Origin: Clostridiales bacterium
GTDB taxonomy: Bacteria; Bacillota; Clostridia; Oscillospirales; Oscillospiraceae
Length of the DNA stretch: 64,000 nt
Reading direction: 5' to 3'
Assembly: GCA_019415645.1 (NCBI GenBank)
Contig: DXYV01000011.1
Location: 1 to 64,000 of the forward strand
The notes beneath the pieces were generated by a model, which saw only the letters and a program-made list of their open reading frames with translations, did not search any database and was not told the DNA's origin. Positions 14,863 through 23,124 of this stretch are shown one piece after another (within the stretch, counting starts at the first letter, position 1; each line of letters starts with the position of its first letter). Position numbers and translations under genes: made by a program.

Positions 14863-17262
14863 TCAGCGCAGGACCGCGCCCAGCTCCTGTTCCAGCAGGG
14901 AAAGGATGCTCTTGACGTCGGAATCGGCCTCTTCCGAGGTCAGACTGCGGTCGTCGGCCCGGAGGGTCAGGTTGAAGGCCACGGACTTTTTGCCCTCGGG
15001 GATAGGCGCGCCGGTGTAGATGTCAAAGAGCTCCACCTGCTTGAGCAGACCCTGAGCGCCCCGGGTGATGCAGTCCTCCAACTGGGCCACCGTCACGCCG
15101 CGGTCACAGACCACGGCGATGTCGCGGGTGACGCTGGGGAAGCGGGGGAGGGGCTGATAGCCGGTCTCAGGCGCGCGGTTTACCAGCAGGGCCAGGAAGT
15201 CCAGCTGAGCGGAATAGACCGGGCAGTCCAGACCGTAGTTGTCCGCCACGCTGGGATGAATCTGGCCCAGCACGCCCAGAAACACGCCGTTGACGCTCAC
15301 CTCGGCGCAGCGGCCGGGATGGAAGGCGGGCAGGTCCTGACGGGCCCGGAAGGAGAGCCCCTTCACGCCCATAGCTTCACAGATGGTCTCCACCGTACCC
15401 TTGAGGGTAAAGAAGTCCAGATCGCCGCCGTAAGCGCCCAGGGAGAGCATGGGCTTCTCGTCGGCCATGCCGTCCTCCCGGGGAAAGTAGACGGTGGCCA
15501 GCTCGTAGAAGCGGACCGCCTTGTTGCGGTAGCTGTAATTGCGGCCCAGCGTGTCCAGCATACAGGGCAGGGCGGTGGTGCGCATGACGCTGGTATCCTC
15601 GCCCAGGGGATTGAGGATGGTTACGCACTTGCGGTGCATATTGTCCGGCTCCAGGTGAATCTTGTCATAGGCCGAGGGGGAGATGAAGGAGTAGGTCATG
15701 ATCTCCGAATAGCCCAGGGCGCGGCACAGGGCGCCCACCTGGCGCTCCGCCTTCTGCTTGTCGGTCAGGCCGCCCTGGGTGGTCTCGCCCCGCATGAGGG
15801 TGATGGGGATGTTGTTGTAGCCGTAGAACCGGGCCACTTCCTCGGCGATGTCGGAGTAGTGCTCCACGTCGCCCCGCCAGGAGGGGACCACGATGGTATC
15901 GCCCTCCAGACCGAAGCCCAGCTTGGTCAGGATGGCGCGCATGTCGGCCTCGGACACGTCGGTGCCCAGCAGATGGTTGATCTTCTCCGGCTCCAGCTTG
16001 ACGGTGGTGGGGTTCTGGTCGGCGGCGATCACGTCGATGACGCCGTCTACCACCTCGCCGCAGCCCAGCAGCTCCACCAGCTCGCAGGCCCGCTGAACGC
16101 CCTTGTAGGTGTTCATGGGGTCCAGGCCCTTCTCGTAGCGGCCGGAGGCGTCGGTGCGCATGCCCAGGGCGGTGGCGGTGCGGCGGATGGACACGCCGTT
16201 GAAGTTGGCGGACTCAAAGACCACCATGGCGGTATCGCCCACGATCTCGGAATTGGCGCCGCCCATGACGCCGGCCACGCCCACGGGCTTGTGCTCGTCG
16301 CAGATGCACAGCATATTGGTCGTCAGCTTGCGGTCGTTGCCGTCCAGGGTCTGGATGGTCTCGCCCTCGCGCGCGGTGCGCACGATGATCTTGCCGCCCT
16401 CCACGCAGGAGAAATCGAAGGCGTGCATGGGCTGGCCGTACTCCAGCATGACATAGTTGGTGATGTCCACGATGTTGTTGATGGGCCGCACGCCGCTGTT
16501 GCGCAGCCGTTCCCGCATCCACAGGGGAGAGGGCGCGATCTTCACGTTGCGCACCATGCGGGCGGTGTAGCGGGGGCAGAGGGCGGGATCTTCGATCTCC
16601 ACGTCCAGCAGCTCGGCGATGTTGGTGCCGTCGGTGCCGTGAACCACCGGCTCGTGGAGCTTCAGGGGCTGGTCAAAGGTGGCGGAAGCCTCCCGGGCCA
16701 GACCGATGACGCTCAGACAGTCAGGCCGGTTGGGGGTGATCTCAAACTCGGTCACATAGTCGTCCAGGGCCAGCAGGGGACGGATGTCGTCGCCGGGCTG
16801 CATGCCCGAGGCGGCCAGCTCCGGGTCGTCGGAGAGAATGAAAATACCGTCCTCAATGGCATAGGGGTAGTCGTGGGTGGTCAGGCCCAGCTCCTTTAGG
16901 GAGCAGAGCATACCCTTGGACTTCTCTCCCCGGAGATTGCCCCGGGTGATATGCACGCCGCCGGGCAGCCAGGAGTTGTCCTTGGCCACGGGGACGTAAT
17001 CGTTCTCCTTGACGTTCTGGGCGCCGGTGACGATCTGGACCGGCTCCTCGCCGCCCACGTCCACCTGGCAGATCCACATGTGGTCGGAGTTGGGGTGGCG
17101 CACCAGGGAGAGCACCTTGCCCACCACCACGTTTTTGATCTCTTCGCCCAGGAAGGTGGTCAGCTCCACCTTGGAGCCGGACAGGGTCATGGCCTCGTCG
17201 AATTCCTTGCCGCCGGGCACGTTGTCCACGAACTCGGACAGCCATTTATGTGATAGATCCAT
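14863..17262 (-). CDS. pheT: Phenylalanine--tRNA ligase beta subunit
   Basis: This 799-residue subunit forms the alpha2-beta2 enzyme with PheS. Domains in order: an EMAP-type tRNA-binding domain (about 40-155, with HPNSDHMWICQVD), the B3/B4 editing region (about 205-380), B5 (about 400-475), a catalytic-like core, and the C-terminal anticodon-binding ferredoxin-like domain (about 705-798, with LPRFPSVTRDIAVV). Length is the usual bacterial size. AGGGAGG precedes ATG 17262. It lies 14 bases after pheS, so both are under T-box control. Confidence 0.97.
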   Translation of the reverse strand: MDLSHKWLSEFVDNVPGGKEFDEAMTLSGSKVELTTFLGEEIKNVVVGKVLSLVRHPNSDHMWICQVDVGGEEPVQIVTGAQNVKENDYVPVAKDNSWLPGGVHITRGNLRGEKSKGMLCSLKELGLTTHDYPYAIEDGIFILSDDPELAASGMQPGDDIRPLLALDDYVTEFEITPNRPDCLSVIGLAREASATFDQPLKLHEPVVHGTDGTNIAELLDVEIEDPALCPRYTARMVRNVKIAPSPLWMRERLRNSGVRPINNIVDITNYVMLEYGQPMHAFDFSCVEGGKIIVRTAREGETIQTLDGNDRKLTTNMLCICDEHKPVGVAGVMGGANSEIVGDTAMVVFESANFNGVSIRRTATALGMRTDASGRYEKGLDPMNTYKGVQRACELVELLGCGEVVDGVIDVIAADQNPTTVKLEPEKINHLLGTDVSEADMRAILTKLGFGLEGDTIVVPSWRGDVEHYSDIAEEVARFYGYNNIPITLMRGETTQGGLTDKQKAERQVGALCRALGYSEIMTYSFISPSAYDKIHLEPDNMHRKCVTILNPLGEDTSVMRTTALPCMLDTLGRNYSYRNKAVRFYELATVYFPREDGMADEKPMLSLGAYGGDLDFFTLKGTVETICEAMGVKGLSFRARQDLPAFHPGRCAEVSVNGVFLGVLGQIHPSVADNYGLDCPVYSAQLDFLALLVNRAPETGYQPLPRFPSVTRDIAVVCDRGVTVAQLEDCITRGAQGLLKQVELFDIYTGAPIPEGKKSVAFNLTLRADDRSLTSEEADSDVKSILSLLEQELGAVLR

Positions 17263-17276
17263 TGTTGCGTCCTCCC

Positions 17277-18305
17277 TTAAAACTGCTCCAGGAACCGCAT
17301 ATCATTTTCAAAAATGAGACGCAGGTCGTTGATGTTGAACCGGCGCATGGCCGTGCGCTCCACGCCGATGCCGAAAGCCCAGCCGGAGTAGATCTCCGTG
17401 TCGATGCCGCAGCCCTCCAGCACCTTGGGGTGCACCATGCCGGCGCCCAGCAGCTCGATCCAGCCCTCGCCCTTGCACATGCGGCAGCCCTTGCCGCCGC
17501 ACTCGAAGCACTGCACGTCCACCTCGCAGGAGGGCTCGGTGAAGGGGAAGTGGTGGGGACGGAAGCGGGTCTTGGTGCCCTTGCCGTACAGAGCCTCCAC
17601 CACCGCGTTGAGGGTGCCCTTCAGGTCGGCCATGGTGATGCCCTTGTCTACCACCAGTCCCTCGATCTGATGGAACATGGGGGAGTGGGTGGCGTCCACC
17701 TCGTCCTTGCGGTAGACCCGGCCCGGGGCGATGATGCGGATGGGGGGCTTGATCTGCTCCATGACCCGCACCTGCATGGGGGAGGTCTGGGTGCGCAGCA
17801 GAATGGAGGAGTCCTCCTTCAGATAGAAGGTGTCCTGCCACTCCCGGGCGGGGTGGCCCTCCGGCGTGTTCAGCTTGGTGAAGTTGTAGTCGGCCAGCTC
17901 GATCTCGGGGCCCTCGGCCACCTGGAAGCCCAGACCGATGAACACGTCCTTCACCTGGTCGATGACGATGGACATGGGGTGCTGGTGGCCCAGCACGGGC
18001 TTTTTGCCGGGGATGGTCACATCCACGGTCTCGGCGGCCAGCCGGGCGTTCAGCGCGGCCTGCTCCAGTTTGCTGTGCTGGGCGGCGATGGCGTCGGTCA
18101 GGGCGGCGCGCACCTCGTTGGCCACCTGGCCGATGACCGGCCGTTCCTCCGGGGAGAGGGTGCCCATCTGTTTGAGCAGGACGGTCAGCTCGCCCTTTTT
18201 GCCCAGGTACTTGACCCGCAGCTCCTCCAGCTCAGACGCGGCGGTCACCGCCTCCAGCCTGGCCAGAGCGTCGGCGCGCAGTTGTTCCAACTGTTCTTTC
18301 AGCAT
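17277..18305 (-). CDS. pheS: Phenylalanine--tRNA ligase alpha subunit
   Basis: This 342-residue class II synthetase subunit charges tRNA-Phe. Motif 2 and 3 segments include RTQTSPMQVRVM, HFPFTEPSCEVDVQC and GWAFGIGVERTAM. An N-terminal coiled coil (about 1-90) contacts the tRNA. A CxxCGGKGCxxC knuckle before the last motif is a small metal-site-like insertion also seen in other clostridial PheS proteins. Start 18305 is chosen because GGAGGAACG lies directly upstream. The upstream in-frame extension runs through the T-box terminator and is not coding. Confidence 0.97.
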   Translation of the reverse strand: MLKEQLEQLRADALARLEAVTAASELEELRVKYLGKKGELTVLLKQMGTLSPEERPVIGQVANEVRAALTDAIAAQHSKLEQAALNARLAAETVDVTIPGKKPVLGHQHPMSIVIDQVKDVFIGLGFQVAEGPEIELADYNFTKLNTPEGHPAREWQDTFYLKEDSSILLRTQTSPMQVRVMEQIKPPIRIIAPGRVYRKDEVDATHSPMFHQIEGLVVDKGITMADLKGTLNAVVEALYGKGTKTRFRPHHFPFTEPSCEVDVQCFECGGKGCRMCKGEGWIELLGAGMVHPKVLEGCGIDTEIYSGWAFGIGVERTAMRRFNINDLRLIFENDMRFLEQF

Positions 18306-18358
18306 CGTTCGTTCCTCCAAATCAAATTTGAAACAGAGATGACCGGGGAGCGGGCAAC

Positions 18359-18594
18359 AAAAAAGCCTTTCCTCCCCAAACGGGGACGAAAGGCATAGCT
18401 TCCGCGGTACCACCCACGATTCGCGCGAGAACGCGCGCACTCAAAACCCGTAACGGCGGCGAACCGTCTCCGTCTTTCCCCGGAGCCGCTCCCAGGCGAA
18501 CCAAGCGCCGCGCCCCGGGCCGGCTTTCAGCCGGTGACCGACCCTCTCTGCGGGACGTAAACACGCTATTTTCCTGTTCTCTGCGTTTAGACTA
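18359..18594 (-). ncRNA. Phe-specific T-box riboswitch leader
   Basis: On the minus strand GGGTGGTACCGCG (18415-18403) is the conserved T-box bulge that base-pairs with the tRNA acceptor end. It is followed by a terminator stem (18394-18382 with 18377-18365, one mismatch) and a run of six T residues (18364-18359). Upstream the leader has a GC-rich Stem I with GCAGAGAGGGTC near its base. A UUC triplet at 18500-18498 in a loop region fits a Phe specifier; that placement is inferred from gene content. Uncharged tRNA-Phe should stabilise the antiterminator and turn on pheST. Confidence 0.93.
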
Positions 18595-18600
18595 TCCCTT

Positions 18601-18629
18601 TTTATATCACAAAAACACCCAAATTGCAA
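18601..18629 (-). promoter_or_regulatory. Promoter of the T-box-pheST transcript
   Basis: On the minus strand TTGCAA (18629-18624) and TATAAA (18606-18601) are 17 bases apart, placing the transcript start near 18594, just before the T-box leader. I see nothing else in 18630-18739. Confidence 0.85.
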
Positions 18630-18739
18630 GCAAAATTTTCACCGCTCCGGGCCGGAAAACCAGAAAACCCGTTTTTCTGCCTTGGCGTGGAGTGGAAGCG
18701 CGGTCCAAAGGCGGCTTGTCCCACGAAAGAAACCGCTTC

Positions 18740-18768
18740 TTGACATACCTCGAATATCTAGGTATAAT
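18740..18768 (+). promoter_or_regulatory. Perfect consensus promoter of the second PadR operon
   Basis: TTGACA (18740-18745) and TATAAT (18763-18768) with a 17-base spacer: again a perfect consensus, as in the first PadR locus. The spacer and -10 box are inside a large palindrome. Confidence 0.92.
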
Positions 18769-18789
18769 ATACCTAGATATTCGAGGTAT
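18745..18789. promoter_or_regulatory. 45-base inverted repeat, probable PadR operator
   Basis: The left arm 18745-18765 (ATACCTCGAATATCTAGGTA plus T) is the exact reverse complement of the right arm 18769-18789, with AAT between. It covers the promoter spacer, -10 box and expected start point, so a bound protein would block RNA polymerase. Each arm is itself partly symmetric (ATACCT...AGGTAT), so it may bind two PadR dimers. Confidence 0.85.
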
Positions 18790-18812
18790 CAACCGTGGAA
18801 CAGGAGGACGGA

Positions 18813-19169
18813 ATGAAAAAGGAAAGCAAGAATCTGCTGGCGGGGAGCACCACCCTGCTGGTCCTCTCCCTGCTGGCGGGCGGGGACAAGTATGGCTACG
18901 AGATGATTGCCGCGCTGGAGGTCAAAAGCGACCACACCTTTTCCATGAAGGAGGGTACGCTCTACCCCATCCTCCACGGACTGGAGAAGGAAGGGGCGGT
19001 GCGCGCCTACGAGAAGGAGGCGCCCACAGGCCGGATGCGCCGGTATTATCACATCACGGGAAAGGGGCGCGTACTGCTGCGGGAGAAGCAGGCGGAGTGG
19101 ACGGCCTTCTCCCGGCTGGTCAACGCCATTGTGGCCGAGATCCCCGCGGCGGAGCCTGATCTGGGGTGA
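18813..19169 (+). CDS. PadR family transcriptional regulator
   Basis: This 118-residue winged-helix protein begins MKKESKNLLAGSTTLLVLSL. The family signature is clear in YGYEMIAALE, FSMKEGTLYPILHGLEKEG and RRYYHITGKGRVLL. ATG 18813 follows CAGGAGG; GTG 18795 is in frame but precedes that site. It probably represses its own operon at the palindrome 18745-18789. The stop overlaps the next gene, a permease-prefix membrane protein, which is the common partner arrangement. Confidence 0.95.
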   Translation: MKKESKNLLAGSTTLLVLSLLAGGDKYGYEMIAALEVKSDHTFSMKEGTLYPILHGLEKEGAVRAYEKEAPTGRMRRYYHITGKGRVLLREKQAEWTAFSRLVNAIVAEIPAAEPDLG

Positions 19170-20041
19170 GCGCTGTGAGCGGGAAAGAGAAGGACCGCCA
19201 GGCAGGCAGTCCGGCGCGCGGGCGAACGGGCTATTTTGCGCTGTACGATTTTTGCCGGGCTGTTTCCTGCCACATCCGGTTCTGGCCCGACCGGCGCAGG
19301 GTGGAGGAGGAACTGATGGGTCATCTGCTGGACCGGCGGGACGCGCTGGAGGCGGCCGGCGTAGCCCGGGCAGAGGCGTCAGAGCGGGCGGTGGCCGCCA
19401 TGGGCGATCCGGCGGAGATCGGAACGGCGCTGAACCGGTATCACAACCCCCTGCTGGGCTGGCTTCAGATCGTAGTGCTGTGGCTGGTGGTCCTGCTGGG
19501 AGTTGCGGGGCTGTGCCTGAGTCTCCGCACCGCTTGGGAGGAGCGGCCCGTCCGGACGGGCGGGAGTGCGTCCTTTGCCGGGGCGGCCACGTCGCTGGAG
19601 GGCGACTCTCTCCGGGTGGGGGACTACACCTTCACCCTGGAGGAGGTCCGGCAGTATCCCGGCTATGGGGATACCCGGGACCTGAGCTTCTGCCTGAACA
19701 TCTCCTGGCTCAGTCCCTGGCTGGATGAGCCGGAATACTGGCCGGAATCCCTGCAATGGGCCGATTCCTCCGGCACCTGGCAGAAGATCGAGGGGGGCTT
19801 TGCGGACTATGACCCGGAGCAGGGTTGGAAGGTCGCCCTCCAGCCCGATCAGTACCGCCATCTCTGCGGCTGGGAAAACGAACGGTTGGGCGGGTTTGTT
19901 CTGTTCTCCAATCGGGCGCGGCAGCAGTTCACCATTCGGGAGCTTCCGGCCCAGGCGAGCGCCGTGGCGCTGACGCTGAACTGCGGAAGCCAGACGGTGA
20001 TGCTGGAGCTCACACTGGAAGGAGGGGACGGAAATGGCTAA
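19166..20041 (+). CDS. Permease prefix domain-type membrane protein
   Basis: This 291-residue protein starts with GTG 19166, overlapping the padR stop (GTGA); GTG 19175 is an alternative. Residues about 22-95 match the permease prefix (DUF1700-like) pattern: CHIRFWPDRRRVEEELMGHL, then a helix ending AVAAMGDPAEIG. One transmembrane helix follows near 98-117. The remaining 170 residues are probably extracytoplasmic and beta-rich and I do not recognise them. The arrangement suggests a PadR-controlled membrane protein with a cytoplasmic regulatory domain. Function is unknown. Confidence 0.78.
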   Translation: MSAVSGKEKDRQAGSPARGRTGYFALYDFCRAVSCHIRFWPDRRRVEEELMGHLLDRRDALEAAGVARAEASERAVAAMGDPAEIGTALNRYHNPLLGWLQIVVLWLVVLLGVAGLCLSLRTAWEERPVRTGGSASFAGAATSLEGDSLRVGDYTFTLEEVRQYPGYGDTRDLSFCLNISWLSPWLDEPEYWPESLQWADSSGTWQKIEGGFADYDPEQGWKVALQPDQYRHLCGWENERLGGFVLFSNRARQQFTIRELPAQASAVALTLNCGSQTVMLELTLEGGDGNG

Positions 20042-20825
20042 GCTGGAGCTGCGGCGGCGGTGGCGGAACTTGTCCCGGATGCGGCGGCTTGGGATTCAGC
20101 TGCTCCTGCTGATTCCCGTGGCCTGGCTGTTCCTGGCAGCCTTCGGCTACCCTCATCTGACGGCGGAGTGGGCACTGCGGGACCTGGAGCGGCAGAATCT
20201 TCTGCCCGCCGGAACCATCACCGGCTGGGCAGACGTGGAGGGCCTGACGACCTATCCGTCCGCGCCGGGCTATACCGGGTACGGCCTGCGGCTGTCCGGG
20301 GGTGAGGAGCGCACCTTCCGTGTGTTTTGCCTGGAATATCCCGACGGCGCCGTCCGGTTGGGCGTGGTGCAGCATTCCCTGCTGGCCTGGGATGGGATAG
20401 ACCTCTGGGAGGCCGGGGACGGCCTGAGCAGCAGCGCGCTGGGCAGCAAGCAGAACATCTGCTGGGAATTGGAGGACTTTGGGATCGAAAGCATGGACTG
20501 GTCTTACCTGCTGTATGTGGACGACCCGGCGGTGGAGCGGGTGGAGTTGACCATGGCGGTGACCGCCCGCCGCATCGGGCAGAATGGAGCGGTACAGGAG
20601 ACAAAGCGGAACCTGACCGCCACGGAGGCTGTGCCGGTGGAAGGGCTTGAGGGTCTATGGACCTGCAAAGCGGCGCTGGTGCCCCCGGAATGGGACGAAG
20701 TGGGGGAGGGCGGCAACTCCTCCTCGTGGGGCTTCTGGTCCGCCCGGGCCCTGGCCGCCGACGGGACGGTGCTCTATGAGGAGTTATCCGACCAGGCGGC
20801 GGAAGTGCAGGCAGCGGGGGCCTGA
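20034..20825 (+). CDS. Hypothetical membrane-anchored protein of the PadR operon
   Basis: This 263-residue protein overlaps the preceding gene by 8 bases and follows GGAGGGG. A basic N-terminus is followed by one helix (about residues 17-38, IQLLLLIPVAWLFLAAFGYP). The rest is a predicted external domain rich in Gly, Trp and charged residues. I recognise no family. Co-transcription with the second PadR regulator and the prefix-domain protein makes a three-gene envelope-linked module. Confidence 0.72.
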   Translation: MAKLELRRRWRNLSRMRRLGIQLLLLIPVAWLFLAAFGYPHLTAEWALRDLERQNLLPAGTITGWADVEGLTTYPSAPGYTGYGLRLSGGEERTFRVFCLEYPDGAVRLGVVQHSLLAWDGIDLWEAGDGLSSSALGSKQNICWELEDFGIESMDWSYLLYVDDPAVERVELTMAVTARRIGQNGAVQETKRNLTATEAVPVEGLEGLWTCKAALVPPEWDEVGEGGNSSSWGFWSARALAADGTVLYEELSDQAAEVQAAGA

Positions 20826-20847
20826 CGGGACGAACGCCGCATGAACC

Positions 20848-20876
20848 TATACAAAAAGTCTCCTTTGTGCTATAAT
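20848..20876 (+). promoter_or_regulatory. Probable promoter of nnr
   Basis: TATAAT at 20871-20876 is perfect; TATACA at 20848-20853 is a weak -35 at a 17-base spacing. It lies 38 bases before the nnr start. Confidence 0.6.
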
Positions 20877-20913
20877 GTCCAGCAATACGGACAACGGCAA
20901 AGGAGGCTTTTTC

Positions 20914-22443
20914 ATGCGTGTGGCAACAGCGGAGCAGATGCGGGAGCTGGATCGAATCGCGATCGAGGAGCGGGGGATTCCCTCCACCGAGCTGATGGAG
21001 CGGGCGGCCCGGGGCGTGGCCGACGGGGTGCTGGAATGGCTGGCCGGGCGGACCAATGCCCGGGTGGCCGTGCTGTGCGGGCCGGGGAACAACGGCGGCG
21101 ACGGCGTGGCGGCGGCCCGGTTTCTGCTCCAGGCCGGTGTAAAGGCGCGGGCCTTTCTGGTGGGGAGCCGGGCCAAGCTGACCCCGGACACCGCCGAGAT
21201 GGAGCGCCGGCTGGAGAAAGCCGGCGGCAAGCTGGAGGAGTTTGACCCGGCGGCCGACTGGAGCGGCTACGACTGCTTTGTAGACGCCATCATCGGAATC
21301 GGGCTCCACGACCCGGTCCGGGGCGCGGCCCAGGCGGGAATCCAGGTGCTGGAGCAGTACGCGGACCGGAAGGCGGTGGCGGTGGACATCGCCAGCGGCA
21401 TCAACGCCGATACGGGCGAGGACCTGGGCAACCACTGCAGCTATGTTAAGACGATTACCTTTACGCTTCCGAAGGCCGGACACTTCATCGGCCGGGGCGG
21501 GGTGATCTGCGGCGCGCTGTCTGTGGTGGACATCGGAATCCCGGCCGAGGTGGTGGATTCCATGGTTTACCCCATCACGGCGGTGGACCGCGCGCTGGTC
21601 AGCTCCTTCCTGCCCCGCCGGGACCCGGGGGCCCACAAGGGGGATTTCGGCAAGGTCCATATCCTGGGCGGCAGCGTGGGCTACTCCGGCGCGCCGGTGC
21701 TGGCGGCCCGGGGGGCGCTGCGTTCCGGCGCGGGACTGGTCTCGGTGTCGGTGCCGTCCTCCATTTATTCCATCGTGGCGGTCAAATGCGATGAGATCAT
21801 GCCCTCGCCCCTGCCGGCCGGCAGCGACGGCGGGCTGGCGGAGGAGAGCCTCTATCCGGCCCTGCAGGCCCTGGCGGGCAAGGACGCCTGCCTGATCGGG
21901 CCCGGCCTGGGCCGCAGCCCGGCGGCGGAGGCCCTGGTCTGTCAGATCCTCTCCACGGTGCAGTATCCGGTGGTTTTGGACGCGGACGGTCTAAATGCCG
22001 TTTCCGCGCATATAGATAGGCTGGACGCCCGGAAGGAATGTCCCACCATCCTGACGCCCCATGACGGCGAATTCCGCCGCCTGGGCGGCGAGCTGGCCGG
22101 AAAGGACCGCCTGCGCGCCGCGCTGGACTTTGCGGCGGAGCACGGCTGCGTGGTGGTGCTCAAGGGGCACGGGACCATCACCGCCCTGCCCAATGGGAAG
22201 GCCTTCCTGAATACCACAGGCAACTGCGGCATGGCCAAGGGGGGCAGCGGAGACGTGCTGGGCGGAATGATCCTCTCCCTGATCGGACAGGGAATCCATC
22301 CCGTCAAGGCGGCGGTGGCCGCGGTGTGGCTCCACGGCCGGGCGGGCGACCTGGCGGCGGAGGAACAGGGCGTTCATGGCATGACGCCCTCCGACCTCGT
22401 GGAACGGATTCCCGCCGCCATCCGGGAGGTCTACCAAGCATAA
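20914..22443 (+). CDS. nnr: Bifunctional NAD(P)H-hydrate epimerase / ADP-dependent dehydratase
   Basis: This 509-residue protein repairs damaged NADH and NADPH hydrates. The N-terminal YjeF epimerase domain (about 1-215) contains LCGPGNNGGDGVAAAR. The C-terminal ribokinase-like dehydratase domain (about 225-505) contains VLDADGLNAV, LTPHDGEFRRL and GNCGMAKGGSGDVLGGMI, the nucleotide-binding signature. ATG 20914 is preceded by AAAGGAGG; upstream in-frame codons lie on the promoter. The next gene starts 12 bases later, so nnr leads a lipoprotein-alr-mazF series. Confidence 0.97.
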   Translation: MRVATAEQMRELDRIAIEERGIPSTELMERAARGVADGVLEWLAGRTNARVAVLCGPGNNGGDGVAAARFLLQAGVKARAFLVGSRAKLTPDTAEMERRLEKAGGKLEEFDPAADWSGYDCFVDAIIGIGLHDPVRGAAQAGIQVLEQYADRKAVAVDIASGINADTGEDLGNHCSYVKTITFTLPKAGHFIGRGGVICGALSVVDIGIPAEVVDSMVYPITAVDRALVSSFLPRRDPGAHKGDFGKVHILGGSVGYSGAPVLAARGALRSGAGLVSVSVPSSIYSIVAVKCDEIMPSPLPAGSDGGLAEESLYPALQALAGKDACLIGPGLGRSPAAEALVCQILSTVQYPVVLDADGLNAVSAHIDRLDARKECPTILTPHDGEFRRLGGELAGKDRLRAALDFAAEHGCVVVLKGHGTITALPNGKAFLNTTGNCGMAKGGSGDVLGGMILSLIGQGIHPVKAAVAAVWLHGRAGDLAAEEQGVHGMTPSDLVERIPAAIREVYQA

Positions 22444-22455
22444 GGAGGCTGCTCT

Positions 22456-23124
22456 GTGCGCAAAACCTGGTTGTGTGTCCTGACGATACCCCTCCTGCTG
22501 CTCACCGCCTGTCAGAGCGGGGAGAGCAGCGAGGCCACGACGGAAGAAACGGCCCGGCAGATTCGCACGGAGTATCTGGCGGCGCAATCCTGCGGCGGAA
22601 CGGTGGAGCTCACCGCCGACTACGGGATGCGGGTCTACGAATTTACCATGGACTTTACCTGGCAGAAAGAGGGGGAGAGCGTGCTCACCCTCACGGCGCC
22701 GGAGGAGGTGGCCGGGCTCACAGCGCGCCTGGAGGCGGGCGGGAGCTATCTGGAATACGACGGCCTCCGCCTGGGCACCGGCGACCTGACCGGAGAGGGG
22801 CTGACCCCCATGGAGCTGGTCCCCGCGGTCATGGAGTATGTTTTGGAAGGCTATATGGCCGAGTGCGTGTTCGAGGACTGGGGAGAGACCCCGGCTCTGC
22901 GGGTGCTCTACCGGGACCCGGAGGGAGAAGCGGGCCAGGGCGTGGAGTGCACCCAGTGGTTCGCGGCGGACACCCACGCCCTGCTGGCAGCCGAGCTGTC
23001 CTACGACGGGACGCTGGTCCTCAGTAGCACCTTTACAACCTTTTACATAGGAGACGATTCAACGGATGGAAGCGAACAAGACACGGACCTGGGCGGAGAT
23101 CAGCCTGGCGAATCTGGAGCATAA
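22456..23124 (+). CDS. Lipoprotein of unknown function
   Basis: This 222-residue protein starts with GTG 22456 after AAGGAGG. It has a lipoprotein signal (MRKTWLCVLTIPLLLLTAC) with Cys19 as the lipid site. The mature part alternates strands, with repeated short sequences such as YGMRVYEFTMDFTW and LTLTAPEEVAGLTA, resembling the LolA-like beta fold of lipoprotein carriers; that is a structural guess. The tail is acidic and disordered. Its last 59 bases overlap the start of alr in another frame. Confidence 0.75.
   Translation: MRKTWLCVLTIPLLLLTACQSGESSEATTEETARQIRTEYLAAQSCGGTVELTADYGMRVYEFTMDFTWQKEGESVLTLTAPEEVAGLTARLEAGGSYLEYDGLRLGTGDLTGEGLTPMELVPAVMEYVLEGYMAECVFEDWGETPALRVLYRDPEGEAGQGVECTQWFAADTHALLAAELSYDGTLVLSSTFTTFYIGDDSTDGSEQDTDLGGDQPGESGA

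Noticed and set aside
15256..16899. A 547-codon plus-strand frame opposite pheT
   Set aside because: Shadow of pheT with low-complexity composition and no ribosome site or family signature.
17510..17560. CxxCGGKGCxxC in PheS as a possible fused zinc domain
   Set aside because: The same short knuckle occurs in other clostridial PheS proteins, so it is a normal insertion.
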